Virus record (IMG/VR): IMGVR_UViG_3300009130_000012
Span: 1 to 64,000 of that record
DNA length: 64,000 nt
Direction: 5' to 3' (one strand)
Source of the DNA: a virus
The notes beneath the pieces were generated by a model, which did no database searches, was not told where the DNA came from, and was given only the letters and a program-made list of their open reading frames with translations. Positions within the stretch are counted from its first letter, which is position 1. The number at the start of each line of letters is the position of its first letter. Shown in pieces: positions 13,722 through 20,906 of this stretch. Both the position numbers and the translations under genes were made by a program.

Positions 13722-13752
13722 CAAATATATGTCATTTTATCTAATACTCAAA
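13722..13752 (-). promoter_or_regulatory. Host-type promoter for the Clp gene, leaderless spacing
   Basis: On the minus strand: TTG at 13751-13749, a 19-nt spacer, and TATATTTG at 13729-13722. ATG 13717 is 4 nt beyond. It lies back to back with the plus-strand promoter at 13754. Confidence 0.8.
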
Positions 13753-13753
13753 G

Positions 13754-13784
13754 TTGTTTCATCATTTTTTTTATAGTATTTTTG
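13754..13784 (+). promoter_or_regulatory. Host-type promoter for the KTSC-thyA operon
   Basis: TTG at 13754-13756, a 20-nt spacer, and TATTTTTG at 13777-13784. The ATG at 13807 is 22 nt beyond. Divergent from the Clp promoter with only a few bases between the two -33 elements, so the two may compete or be co-regulated. Confidence 0.75.
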
Positions 13785-13806
13785 TCAAACATTAAAAATT
13801 ATAATT

Positions 13807-14112
13807 ATGGTAACAAGAAAAATTGTTAAAGAAGACATACATAAATGTCTTATACAATCATCCAACATTAAAGCTTCTGAATATGACGCTAAGAAAAAAG
13901 ATTTACTAGTTACATTCAAAAACGATTCTCAATATGTCTACAAAGGTGTACATGAAGCAGATTATTTAAGATTTGAGATTGCGGAAAGTAATGGTAAGGT
14001 ATTAAACTCAATCATTAAAAAGAATTATAAATTCGAAAAGGTTGATGATTTTAAAAAAATAGATGAAGATTTATATAAACCACTAGAAGAAAATAAAGAA
14101 GATGGAGAATAA
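13807..14112 (+). CDS. KTSC-domain protein
   Basis: A 101-residue protein. The central part, SSNIKASEYDAKKKDLLVTF followed by KNDSQYVYKGVHEADYLRFE, fits the KTSC domain, a small beta-sheet domain often found alone in phages or fused to lysyl-tRNA synthetase-related proteins; its function is unknown. An acidic tail follows (DEDLYKPLEENKEDGE). The end overlaps the thyA start by 11 bases. Confidence 0.75.
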   Translation: MVTRKIVKEDIHKCLIQSSNIKASEYDAKKKDLLVTFKNDSQYVYKGVHEADYLRFEIAESNGKVLNSIIKKNYKFEKVDDFKKIDEDLYKPLEENKEDGE

Positions 14113-15133
14113 TTTGGATAAACAATATTTGGATATCATGTGTGATATATTACATAATGGACATACCAAAGGTGATAGGACTGGTACTGGAACTAAATCT
14201 CTTTTTAGTAGAGAGATTAGACATAATATGAGAGACGGGTTTCCATTATTAACTACTAAGAAATTGTACACTAAAGGTATTATTCACGAATTACTTTGGT
14301 TCTTAAAAGGTGATACTAATATCAAATACCTAAAAGATAATAAAACAAGGATTTGGGACGAGTGGGCTGATAAGGATGGTGACTTAGGTCCCGTGTATGG
14401 TAAACAATGGGTTAATTGGGGCGGAACTATCGAGACTAAGTTTGGTCCCGAAAAAGATGCTTTAGGTCATCTAGAAAAACACGTTATTCAACATAGAGGA
14501 ATTAATCAAATCCAAAATGCAGTTGACTTATTAAAGAAAGACCCAGATTCTAGACGTATTATGGTGAATGCTTGGAATGTTGGAGAATTGGATGATATGG
14601 CGCTAATGCCTTGTCACTACGGGTTCCAACTTTATACTAGAGAATTGAGTTTGGAAGAACGTAACAATCTACTTACTGATATGTTGAGTGATGGTGTACC
14701 TATTTCAGTTGATAAATTAATACAAGAATTTTATAATAACCCATCGGAGGGGTTGGTAGTTGAAGCTTGTGATAAACTGAACATTCCAACTAGAGAAATA
14801 TCTTTAAAATGGACGCAGAGAAGTGCTGATTATTTGTTAGGGGTTCCGTACAACATTGCTAGTTATGCCTTTCTGCTAGAAATGTTTGCTCAAGAATGTA
14901 ATATGATAGCTGGAGAATTGATTGGTTCTTTTGGAGATGTACACTTGTACAATAATCATATTAAATATGCTGAGGAGCAATTAGAACGTGACTACTATAA
15001 GTATAAATTACCTAAACTTAAACTTAATAAAGCTAAGGATATGTTTAGTTATACTATCGATAATTTTGTAATAGAAGATTATGAAGCTTACCCTAATTGG
15101 ACTGGTGAGAAAAAACCACCAATTGCAGTATAA
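14102..15133 (+). CDS. thyA: Thymidylate synthase with an internal insertion
   Basis: Converts dUMP to dTMP using methylene-tetrahydrofolate. Motifs: GDRTGTGTKSLF, the catalytic C171 in LMPCHYGFQ, QRSADYLLGVPYNIASYAFL with the dUMP-selecting N251, and GDVHLYNNH. The retained Asn argues for a true dUMP enzyme and not a dCMP hydroxymethylase. At 343 residues it is about 80 longer than the E. coli enzyme. Most of the excess is a helical insertion at about 181-233 (ELSLEERNNLLTDMLSDGVP...), plus a smaller loop near 105-130. Works with the phage DHFR, thioredoxin and dUTPase. Confidence 0.95.
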   Translation: MENNLDKQYLDIMCDILHNGHTKGDRTGTGTKSLFSREIRHNMRDGFPLLTTKKLYTKGIIHELLWFLKGDTNIKYLKDNKTRIWDEWADKDGDLGPVYGKQWVNWGGTIETKFGPEKDALGHLEKHVIQHRGINQIQNAVDLLKKDPDSRRIMVNAWNVGELDDMALMPCHYGFQLYTRELSLEERNNLLTDMLSDGVPISVDKLIQEFYNNPSEGLVVEACDKLNIPTREISLKWTQRSADYLLGVPYNIASYAFLLEMFAQECNMIAGELIGSFGDVHLYNNHIKYAEEQLERDYYKYKLPKLKLNKAKDMFSYTIDNFVIEDYEAYPNWTGEKKPPIAV

Positions 15134-15146
15134 TATAACAAAAGAA

Positions 15147-15177
15147 AAGGTCATTCATTACGGATGACCTTTTTTTA
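15147..15177 (+). terminator. Rho-independent terminator after thyA
   Basis: AAGGTCAT / ATGACCTT stem, loop TCATTACGG, then T7. Confidence 0.85.
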
Positions 15178-15187
15178 TTTAACAAAC

Positions 15188-15194
15188 TATTTAT
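15188..15194 (+). promoter_or_regulatory. Late-type motif TATTTAT
   Basis: AACTATTTATATAATAAAAA, 14 nt before the ATG at 15209. First site of the virion gene block. Confidence 0.6.
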
Positions 15195-15208
15195 ATAATA
15201 AAAATGTT

Positions 15209-15442
15209 ATGGGTAAACAGATAAGAAGTAATGTAATACATGCGATTGGTAGTGCCGATTTCACTACGTACATTTATAATAAAGTATATGCTAGTGCTGC
15301 AACCACAATTGTTATCAATGGTAATAGTGTAGATATGGTAGCTGGAACATCTATTGATGATTTAGTAATCACTAGTGCAAGTGGGAGTAACGCATATTTA
15401 ATCGGTTACCCTAAAATGATAACAACTGCTGCGTTTATTTAA
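15209..15442 (+). CDS. Small beta-rich protein, probable virion component
   Basis: A 77-residue protein (MGKQIRSNVIHAIGSADFTT...), rich in Ala, Thr, Ser and Ile with alternating hydrophobic residues, as in small head-decoration or neck proteins. The frame opens upstream at 15164, but that ATG lies inside the thyA terminator, so 15209 is used. It is first in the head-gene block behind a late-type motif. No family recognised. Confidence 0.6.
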   Translation: MGKQIRSNVIHAIGSADFTTYIYNKVYASAATTIVINGNSVDMVAGTSIDDLVITSASGSNAYLIGYPKMITTAAFI

Positions 15443-15455
15443 TTAAAAATATATT

Positions 15456-16907
15456 ATGAGTAATTTAGATAGAATGAAACAATTAATGGGTGTTAAATCT
15501 GATACAATATCCAAAAGTGCTGGAAGTGCTTTAAAAATTATGGAAGGTGCTGACGGTAAAGAGTATGGTATCTTTAAAGAAGGTAAAGAATATTTCTTAA
15601 AATCAACCGAAAAGGGTTCTGATAGTTTTGATTACGTTGATGGTTTGAGACATAAAAGAAATTATGTATACGAATCATTTGCTAAAGCTAATAAACAATT
15701 AGTTAGTAAAATGCATGCTTTAACTGAATCATTGGGTAAAAAGGATGGTATCATTTCTGAATCTAAATTGAAGTTAGATATGGTTAAACCATTAATGACT
15801 GAATCCTCAGAACCATGTCAATGTGGGGGTAACTGTCAGTGTGGTAAAGATAAAAAAGACGAAACTATTTTCGAATCAACTGAAATAGTTGAAGAAATGA
15901 TGTATGAAGCTTTAGAATCTGCAACATCTAAAGACGTACTTAAAATGGTGCAAGAGGTTAGTGAAGAATTGGGTACTGACTGTAATGAATATAAAACACT
16001 TAAAGAATTTGCGTTATCTAATTGTGATTTAAAGAACCTTGATGAAGCGTTAACAGAATCAAAATTACATCAATTAAATAAAACTCTTAGTGAGTTGAAG
16101 ATGGTTGAATATACGTCTGAGGGTGTTTTTGAAATGGCTGAGAAATTAGCTGAAGAAAAGTACAAACTTAAAGTTGATATGCCAGAAGATGAAAAAGAAG
16201 ATGAGGTAGATTTTTCTATGGATTCTGAAGAAGAGATGGGTGATGATGAATTTGGTGGAGAAGCTGAAGCGTCGGATGACAAACCATTTGATGATGAACC
16301 ATTTGATGCTGGTGTAGAGGCTAGTGAAGAAGAAGACCCAAAGAAGTTTATACAGCAATTGGCTGGTAAATTAGGTCAATCATTGAGAGAATATACTGGA
16401 AGTTTAGAAGAGCCAGATTTTGATTTAGAAAAATTCGCAATTAATTCAGTTATTTCAGCAACTAATACTGCTGAGATGTCAGAAGAAGACCAAGAAGATA
16501 TTATCGCTAAGGTTAAGGAAGCTGGAGAAGGTGACGTTAACGGTGAAATGGATTCTGAAGAAGAAGTTGATGGTGACGTAGAATCTGGTGAAGAAACTGT
16601 TGACTCTGAGGAAGAAGTTTCAGATATTAAAGATGAGGAAACTGAAGAAGAAATCGAAGAAGGTTTAGAAAATCCAGAAAAGGCTGACTTAAATAAAGAT
16701 GGTAAATTATCTGATTACGAAAAAACAAGAGGTAAGGCTATCGAAGACGCTATGGATGAAGAATACGAAATCGATGAGTCTATAATTGAGGCTATCGCTA
16801 TGGAGGCTTTAAAGGAAATGGATGAGGTTTACGAGGAAGAAACTGAAGAAAAACTTTTAGATGAAGATGACCATCCAATGAAGAAAGCTTTTAAAATTGA
16901 AAAATAA
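15456..16907 (+). CDS. Acidic internal head protein candidate with an EF-hand-like motif
   Basis: A 483-residue, extremely acidic protein. It has a basic N-terminal part, a Cys cluster PCQCGGNCQCGKDKK (about residues 123-137) that could bind metal, long Glu/Asp/Ser-rich stretches, and DLNKDGKLSDYEKTRGKAI (about 412-430), an EF-hand-like Ca2+ loop. Several hydrophobic-X-E-S motifs (LTES, ISES, LTESK) resemble cut sites of a gp21-type protease, so it may be an inner-core protein processed during head maturation. It sits just upstream of the terminase. No close homolog recognised; the role is inferred from composition and place. Confidence 0.6.
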   Translation: MSNLDRMKQLMGVKSDTISKSAGSALKIMEGADGKEYGIFKEGKEYFLKSTEKGSDSFDYVDGLRHKRNYVYESFAKANKQLVSKMHALTESLGKKDGIISESKLKLDMVKPLMTESSEPCQCGGNCQCGKDKKDETIFESTEIVEEMMYEALESATSKDVLKMVQEVSEELGTDCNEYKTLKEFALSNCDLKNLDEALTESKLHQLNKTLSELKMVEYTSEGVFEMAEKLAEEKYKLKVDMPEDEKEDEVDFSMDSEEEMGDDEFGGEAEASDDKPFDDEPFDAGVEASEEEDPKKFIQQLAGKLGQSLREYTGSLEEPDFDLEKFAINSVISATNTAEMSEEDQEDIIAKVKEAGEGDVNGEMDSEEEVDGDVESGEETVDSEEEVSDIKDEETEEEIEEGLENPEKADLNKDGKLSDYEKTRGKAIEDAMDEEYEIDESIIEAIAMEALKEMDEVYEEETEEKLLDEDDHPMKKAFKIEK

Positions 16908-16910
16908 TTA

Positions 16911-17336
16911 ATGACTGATTTGAAATTAATTTATATAATTGGTTTAGGAGAAAACTGGGAGGGAGAAAGAACCTACCAGTTTCTTTTTACTAAGGGAGAC
17001 CAACTTAGTGTCATTGAAGATTTAAGTGATGGTTGGGGATGGTCTAATTATCCAGCAACTGGTACTCCAGAAAAACCAGAAACCGAATATGTTTATGGTG
17101 TTGGAACAATAAATACCGATAAACCTTTTGAATTAATTCAAGATAGCGATACTTTTTCAGTTTGGGATGCTATGGATGGGGTAACTTCGTTAGCGTGGGA
17201 AGATTTAACCGAATATGATGAGTATCCAGAATTTAGATTATTTTTTAGATACGGTGAATCCGTAGAAGAGATTAAAAAGAAATTATTACGTGTTGATATT
17301 AACCTAGAATACAATGAAGTCAAAAAAGAATTTTAA
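16911..17336 (+). CDS. Hypothetical protein of the head block
   Basis: A 141-residue soluble protein, beta-rich and aromatic at the N-terminus (TDLKLIYIIGLGENWEGERT; WGWSNYP), with a helical end. Its last 23 bases overlap the start of the next gene, so the two are translationally coupled. Position suggests a role in head assembly. No motif recognised. Confidence 0.65.
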   Translation: MTDLKLIYIIGLGENWEGERTYQFLFTKGDQLSVIEDLSDGWGWSNYPATGTPEKPETEYVYGVGTINTDKPFELIQDSDTFSVWDAMDGVTSLAWEDLTEYDEYPEFRLFFRYGESVEEIKKKLLRVDINLEYNEVKKEF

Positions 17337-18774
17337 AGAGGGAAAATACGTAGTTGATGTTGATGACTACGATAAAGTAAAAGATAAGATTGGTGACGAT
17401 GATGTTGTTAAAATTATCGATGAAGTATTTGATGGTAATGAAGTTGTAGAATACGTTGGTGAGATTGGTGGTGAGGAACCATTTAGATACGGTGAATATA
17501 TCTACAAATATGTTTGGGGTAAATATCCAGACGGTAAAGTAGATGTTGCTGTTTACGTTAAAGAGCATGATATGACTTACACTGTTGAGTGGTTCAGAGA
17601 AAACGTAATTAATCCAATAATAAAAAAACAAAATACTCATAGCAAAACAGATGTGGTTGAAATGGTTAAATCTAAAAAGGCTAGTGAGTTTATAAAAGAA
17701 AGCATTAACCCAGAATTAATTAAAAGATACGATGCTGGAGAATACTCGTTAAAAAATAACCCGTCATTACCATCGACACCTAACTATGTTAGTGACATTT
17801 TAAAGGATGGTTTTGATACCGCAGCAAAAAAATTAAAAGCTAGACATGGTTTAGATAAATTAGACTACCCTAAATTAGTTTCGGAAATTGACTCTTGTGT
17901 GACTGAGATTAAAAAGAGCGAACAAAAAAATGGTGAATTACTTTTAGATATAGCTAAAAATTGTATCATGAAAGAATTTGGTATGGATGGTTCTGAGTTA
18001 GATTTAGTTATGGAGTTATGTGAAGAGGTTGATGAATCGAATGACCCTAATGATGCTAAACCTTCTGACTTTAAATATGAAACTTATGAGCAGATTGATG
18101 AGTTAGATACTGAGGTTCATAAAAGAAGAATGATAAATGCACTTAATCAAGGTGGCGCTAAGTCTTTAATGTCATTAGTAACTAAGTGTTATGATGAAAT
18201 TATGGATATCGACCCTAAACTTTGTAAGTTATATTCTGATGTTATGGCTATGGCTGATTATCAGTACTATAAGTCAGACAATATGGAAGAAGGAACTAAA
18301 GGTGGGTCATTATCAATCGATATTAGCGAGTCTAAGCCAAAAATTATTGCTAAGGGTACTATCTTACCGTTTTTAATGAATGAAGCTGTTAAAGGTATAT
18401 TAGAAGTTTTAACACATGGCTCTATTCCGATGGATGAAGCTATTAGAGAATATGTTATTAGTAGAGGTGATTATGGATTAGCTGAAGCTGATGATATCAG
18501 AATCGGAGAATCTCTTTATAATAATCTAACTGGTTTAATTTCAGATGATGACCAAAAATATAAACATTTAGTACTTAAAAAATTAAGTATGTTGCCAGCT
18601 AATGAGTTCCATGATATGATGAGAAACATATTAACCAAAACTTCTAAAGCTGACGATTTTGTTGAGGGTTGTGTTACCGAAATTAAAACACTAATAGGTG
18701 AATTCGAAGAAGGTATTGGTAAACAAAAAGACTTATACTGTGATGAGGATGAGTTAGATAACTTAGAATTCTAA
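17314..18774 (+). CDS. Hypothetical head-associated protein
   Basis: A 486-residue protein. Residues 1-105 are a beta-rich acidic domain (VVDVDDYDKVKDKIGDDDVV). Then comes a long helical part with FIKESINPELI, a possible head-protease site near residue 130. No enzymatic motif is visible. It precedes the terminase and is closed by a strong terminator. Could be a core or portal-associated protein; unproven. Confidence 0.65.
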   Translation: MKSKKNFKEGKYVVDVDDYDKVKDKIGDDDVVKIIDEVFDGNEVVEYVGEIGGEEPFRYGEYIYKYVWGKYPDGKVDVAVYVKEHDMTYTVEWFRENVINPIIKKQNTHSKTDVVEMVKSKKASEFIKESINPELIKRYDAGEYSLKNNPSLPSTPNYVSDILKDGFDTAAKKLKARHGLDKLDYPKLVSEIDSCVTEIKKSEQKNGELLLDIAKNCIMKEFGMDGSELDLVMELCEEVDESNDPNDAKPSDFKYETYEQIDELDTEVHKRRMINALNQGGAKSLMSLVTKCYDEIMDIDPKLCKLYSDVMAMADYQYYKSDNMEEGTKGGSLSIDISESKPKIIAKGTILPFLMNEAVKGILEVLTHGSIPMDEAIREYVISRGDYGLAEADDIRIGESLYNNLTGLISDDDQKYKHLVLKKLSMLPANEFHDMMRNILTKTSKADDFVEGCVTEIKTLIGEFEEGIGKQKDLYCDEDELDNLEF

Positions 18775-18782
18775 AAATAAGC

Positions 18783-18807
18783 AAAGCCCCATTTACGGGG
18801 CTTTTTT
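18783..18807 (+). terminator. Rho-independent terminator
   Basis: AAAGCCCC / GGGGCTTT with loop ATTTAC and a T-tail. Confidence 0.9.
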
Positions 18808-18819
18808 AGTTTAAAAAAC

Positions 18820-18826
18820 TATTTAT
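18820..18826 (+). promoter_or_regulatory. Late-type motif TATTTAT before the terminase gene
   Basis: AACTATTTATACTATATAAA, 20 nt before the ATG at 18847. Confidence 0.6.
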
Positions 18827-18846
18827 ACTATATAAAATAGTTTTAC

Positions 18847-20604
18847 ATGACTCAAAAAGAAATATTAACGGAATATACCAAAGGTTTAACCGACCCCGTA
18901 TATATTATTGAGAATTACCTAAAAGCATACGATAAGACGCAAAATGGTTATGTACCATTTAAATTGTTTCCAAGACAAGTACACATTATTGATGCTTACA
19001 TGAATCACGATAAGAATATTGTTACAAAACCTAGACAGGCTGGGGTATCTACAACAACTGCAGCGTTCTTATCTTGGAGAGTTGGGTTTGCGTCTAGAAA
19101 AAACCCAGAAAAAATTCTAATCTTAGCCAATAAACAAGCGATGGCTTTCGAATTCTTGGATAAGGTTAGAGAATTCGTGCAACAATTACCTAGGTGGTTG
19201 TGGGGTCCAGATTACTATGGTAGTGAAGAAAACGAAAAGCGTGACATATTTGTAAAGAACTCACAAAAGGAGTTTGAGTTACCCAATAAATGCAGGGTTA
19301 AAGCAGTGGCAACATCTAAGGACGCATTGAGGGGTTACACACCTACATTCTTAGTGTTTGATGAAGCAGCCTTTATCGACAATGGTGCTGAAGTATTTGG
19401 TGCGGCGATGTCATCTATTTCGACTGGGGGTGCGGTATCGTTAATTTCTACACCTAACGGTAACGACGAATTATATTATAATACTTATGACCAAGCAATG
19501 AAGAAGGAGAATAATTTCAACATTGTTGAGATGAGGTGGTATGAAGATTTACGTTACAATAAAGATTTAGAGTGGGTTAAAGATGATGAAAGAATAAAAG
19601 AGTCAGAATATACTTTAGAAGGTTATAAACAAAAAGTTAAAGAAGGTTATAAACCAACTTCATCTTGGTATAGAGATATGTGTAAATCGTTAAACAACGA
19701 TGCTCGTATGATTGCACAAGAATTAGATGTATCCTTTGTAGGTTCTGGTTCAAACGTAATTCATGATGATTACATTAAATTTCATCAAGAATTTAATGTT
19801 AAAGAACCTAAATTTATTGACGGTAATGAAAAAGAATTCTGGATTTGGGAAGAACCTAAAGATGGTCATAAATATATTCTTTCTTGTGACGTAGCTCGTG
19901 GTGATGGTACCGATTATTCGGTGTTTACTATTATCGATTTTACAGATATGGAGCAAGTTATGGAGTATAGAGGTAAAGTGCCACCAGACGTTTTAGCAAT
20001 GCACGTAAAGAAATACGCTGATTTATATGATGCCTATGTGGTTGTTGATAACATTGGTGTTGGCGTATCTACAGTATTAAAGTTGATGGAATTGGGGTGT
20101 AAAAATATGCACTACGATGTTCCAAGTGCTGGAGCAATTAGAGTTGATAGTAGATTAAATAACTTTACTAAAGATGGTAAAACACCTGGGTTCAATGTAT
20201 CAAAAGTAAGATTACCTATGATTCAAGAACTAGAATTCTCTATTCGTGAAAACGTTGTAGCAATTAGGTCTACTAGGATTATTGCTGAAATGAGAACGTT
20301 CATATATAAAAACGGTAGACCAGACCATGTTAAAGGTAAAAATGACGACTGCTTAATCACTTTGGCTATGGCTGTTTGGGTCATACAAAGACATTTTAAA
20401 CAGTTGGAATCTAATGTTAACCAGTCTAAAGCTATGTTAGACTCTTGGGCTTTAAATACTGGTGGTGCGACAAGTAGTTTAACCCCAGAAAATTTAAGTT
20501 ATAATGGTAAAGATTTTGGCACTAGCACTGATGGTTATGTTAGTCGTGGAGGTAATAATATTTCTGACGATGATAACTTATGGGTGTTAGGTGGTATGTT
20601 TTAA
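18847..20604 (+). CDS. terL: Terminase large subunit, T4 gp17-like
   Basis: The 585-residue DNA-packaging motor. The ATPase domain has Walker A TKPRQAGVSTT (60-70), Walker B TFLVFDEAAF (D172, E173) and a coupling motif around SLISTPNGND. The RNase H-like nuclease domain has acidic residues in ILSCDVARGDGTDYSVF (D348), VVVDNIGVG (D401) and KNDDCLITLAMAVWV (D500/D501). It pumps DNA through the portal into the prohead and cuts the concatemer. Length matches gp17. The C-terminal 50 residues are Gly/Ser/Asn-rich and low in complexity. Confidence 0.95.
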   Translation: MTQKEILTEYTKGLTDPVYIIENYLKAYDKTQNGYVPFKLFPRQVHIIDAYMNHDKNIVTKPRQAGVSTTTAAFLSWRVGFASRKNPEKILILANKQAMAFEFLDKVREFVQQLPRWLWGPDYYGSEENEKRDIFVKNSQKEFELPNKCRVKAVATSKDALRGYTPTFLVFDEAAFIDNGAEVFGAAMSSISTGGAVSLISTPNGNDELYYNTYDQAMKKENNFNIVEMRWYEDLRYNKDLEWVKDDERIKESEYTLEGYKQKVKEGYKPTSSWYRDMCKSLNNDARMIAQELDVSFVGSGSNVIHDDYIKFHQEFNVKEPKFIDGNEKEFWIWEEPKDGHKYILSCDVARGDGTDYSVFTIIDFTDMEQVMEYRGKVPPDVLAMHVKKYADLYDAYVVVDNIGVGVSTVLKLMELGCKNMHYDVPSAGAIRVDSRLNNFTKDGKTPGFNVSKVRLPMIQELEFSIRENVVAIRSTRIIAEMRTFIYKNGRPDHVKGKNDDCLITLAMAVWVIQRHFKQLESNVNQSKAMLDSWALNTGGATSSLTPENLSYNGKDFGTSTDGYVSRGGNNISDDDNLWVLGGMF

Positions 20605-20605
20605 C

Positions 20606-20612
20606 TATTTAT
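20606..20612 (+). promoter_or_regulatory. Late-type motif TATTTAT
   Basis: AACTATTTATAAAATATG: 5 nt before the ATG at 20618, overlapping the terminase stop region. Confidence 0.45.
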
Positions 20613-20617
20613 AAAAT

Positions 20618-20857
20618 ATGAATGATAAAAAATTTGTGCAAAAACCAGGAGGACCTAGATTATATATCTGGTCACCAAAGGGGTATGACCCAACTATCGG
20701 AAAAAATATTGGTAAAGGTGGTGATTTAGCTAATTTTTGTACAGCTTTGGCTGGTGCTAATGGTGAAGATTATATCGTAAAGTATGTTTATGATAAGGAA
20801 TTTGTTAATAACAAAGAAATTAGACTAGCATATGTTGAATGTGGTTACGTCGAATGA
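20618..20857 (+). CDS. Small hypothetical protein between terminase and portal
   Basis: A 79-residue basic protein (MNDKKFVQKPGGPRLYIWSP...) with Gly-Lys loops (GKNIGKGGD) and a beta-strand end (IRLAYVECGYVE). In T4 this place is held by the sheath and tube genes 18 and 19, which are absent here. No family recognised. Confidence 0.6.
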   Translation: MNDKKFVQKPGGPRLYIWSPKGYDPTIGKNIGKGGDLANFCTALAGANGEDYIVKYVYDKEFVNNKEIRLAYVECGYVE

Positions 20858-20873
20858 TTTAAAATCATATTGA

Positions 20874-20880
20874 TATTTAT
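20874..20880 (+). promoter_or_regulatory. Late-type motif TATTTAT before the portal gene
   Basis: TGATATTTATTATATTATAA, 26 nt before the ATG at 20907. Confidence 0.55.
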
Positions 20881-20906
20881 TATATTATAAAGAAACGAAT
20901 TATACA

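Noticed and set aside
14102-15133. Idea that the thymidylate-synthase homolog makes hydroxymethyl-dCMP for modified DNA
   Set aside because: The residue that selects dUMP is still Asn (VPYNIASY), and no kinase or DNA glucosyltransferase of the T4 type is recognised here.
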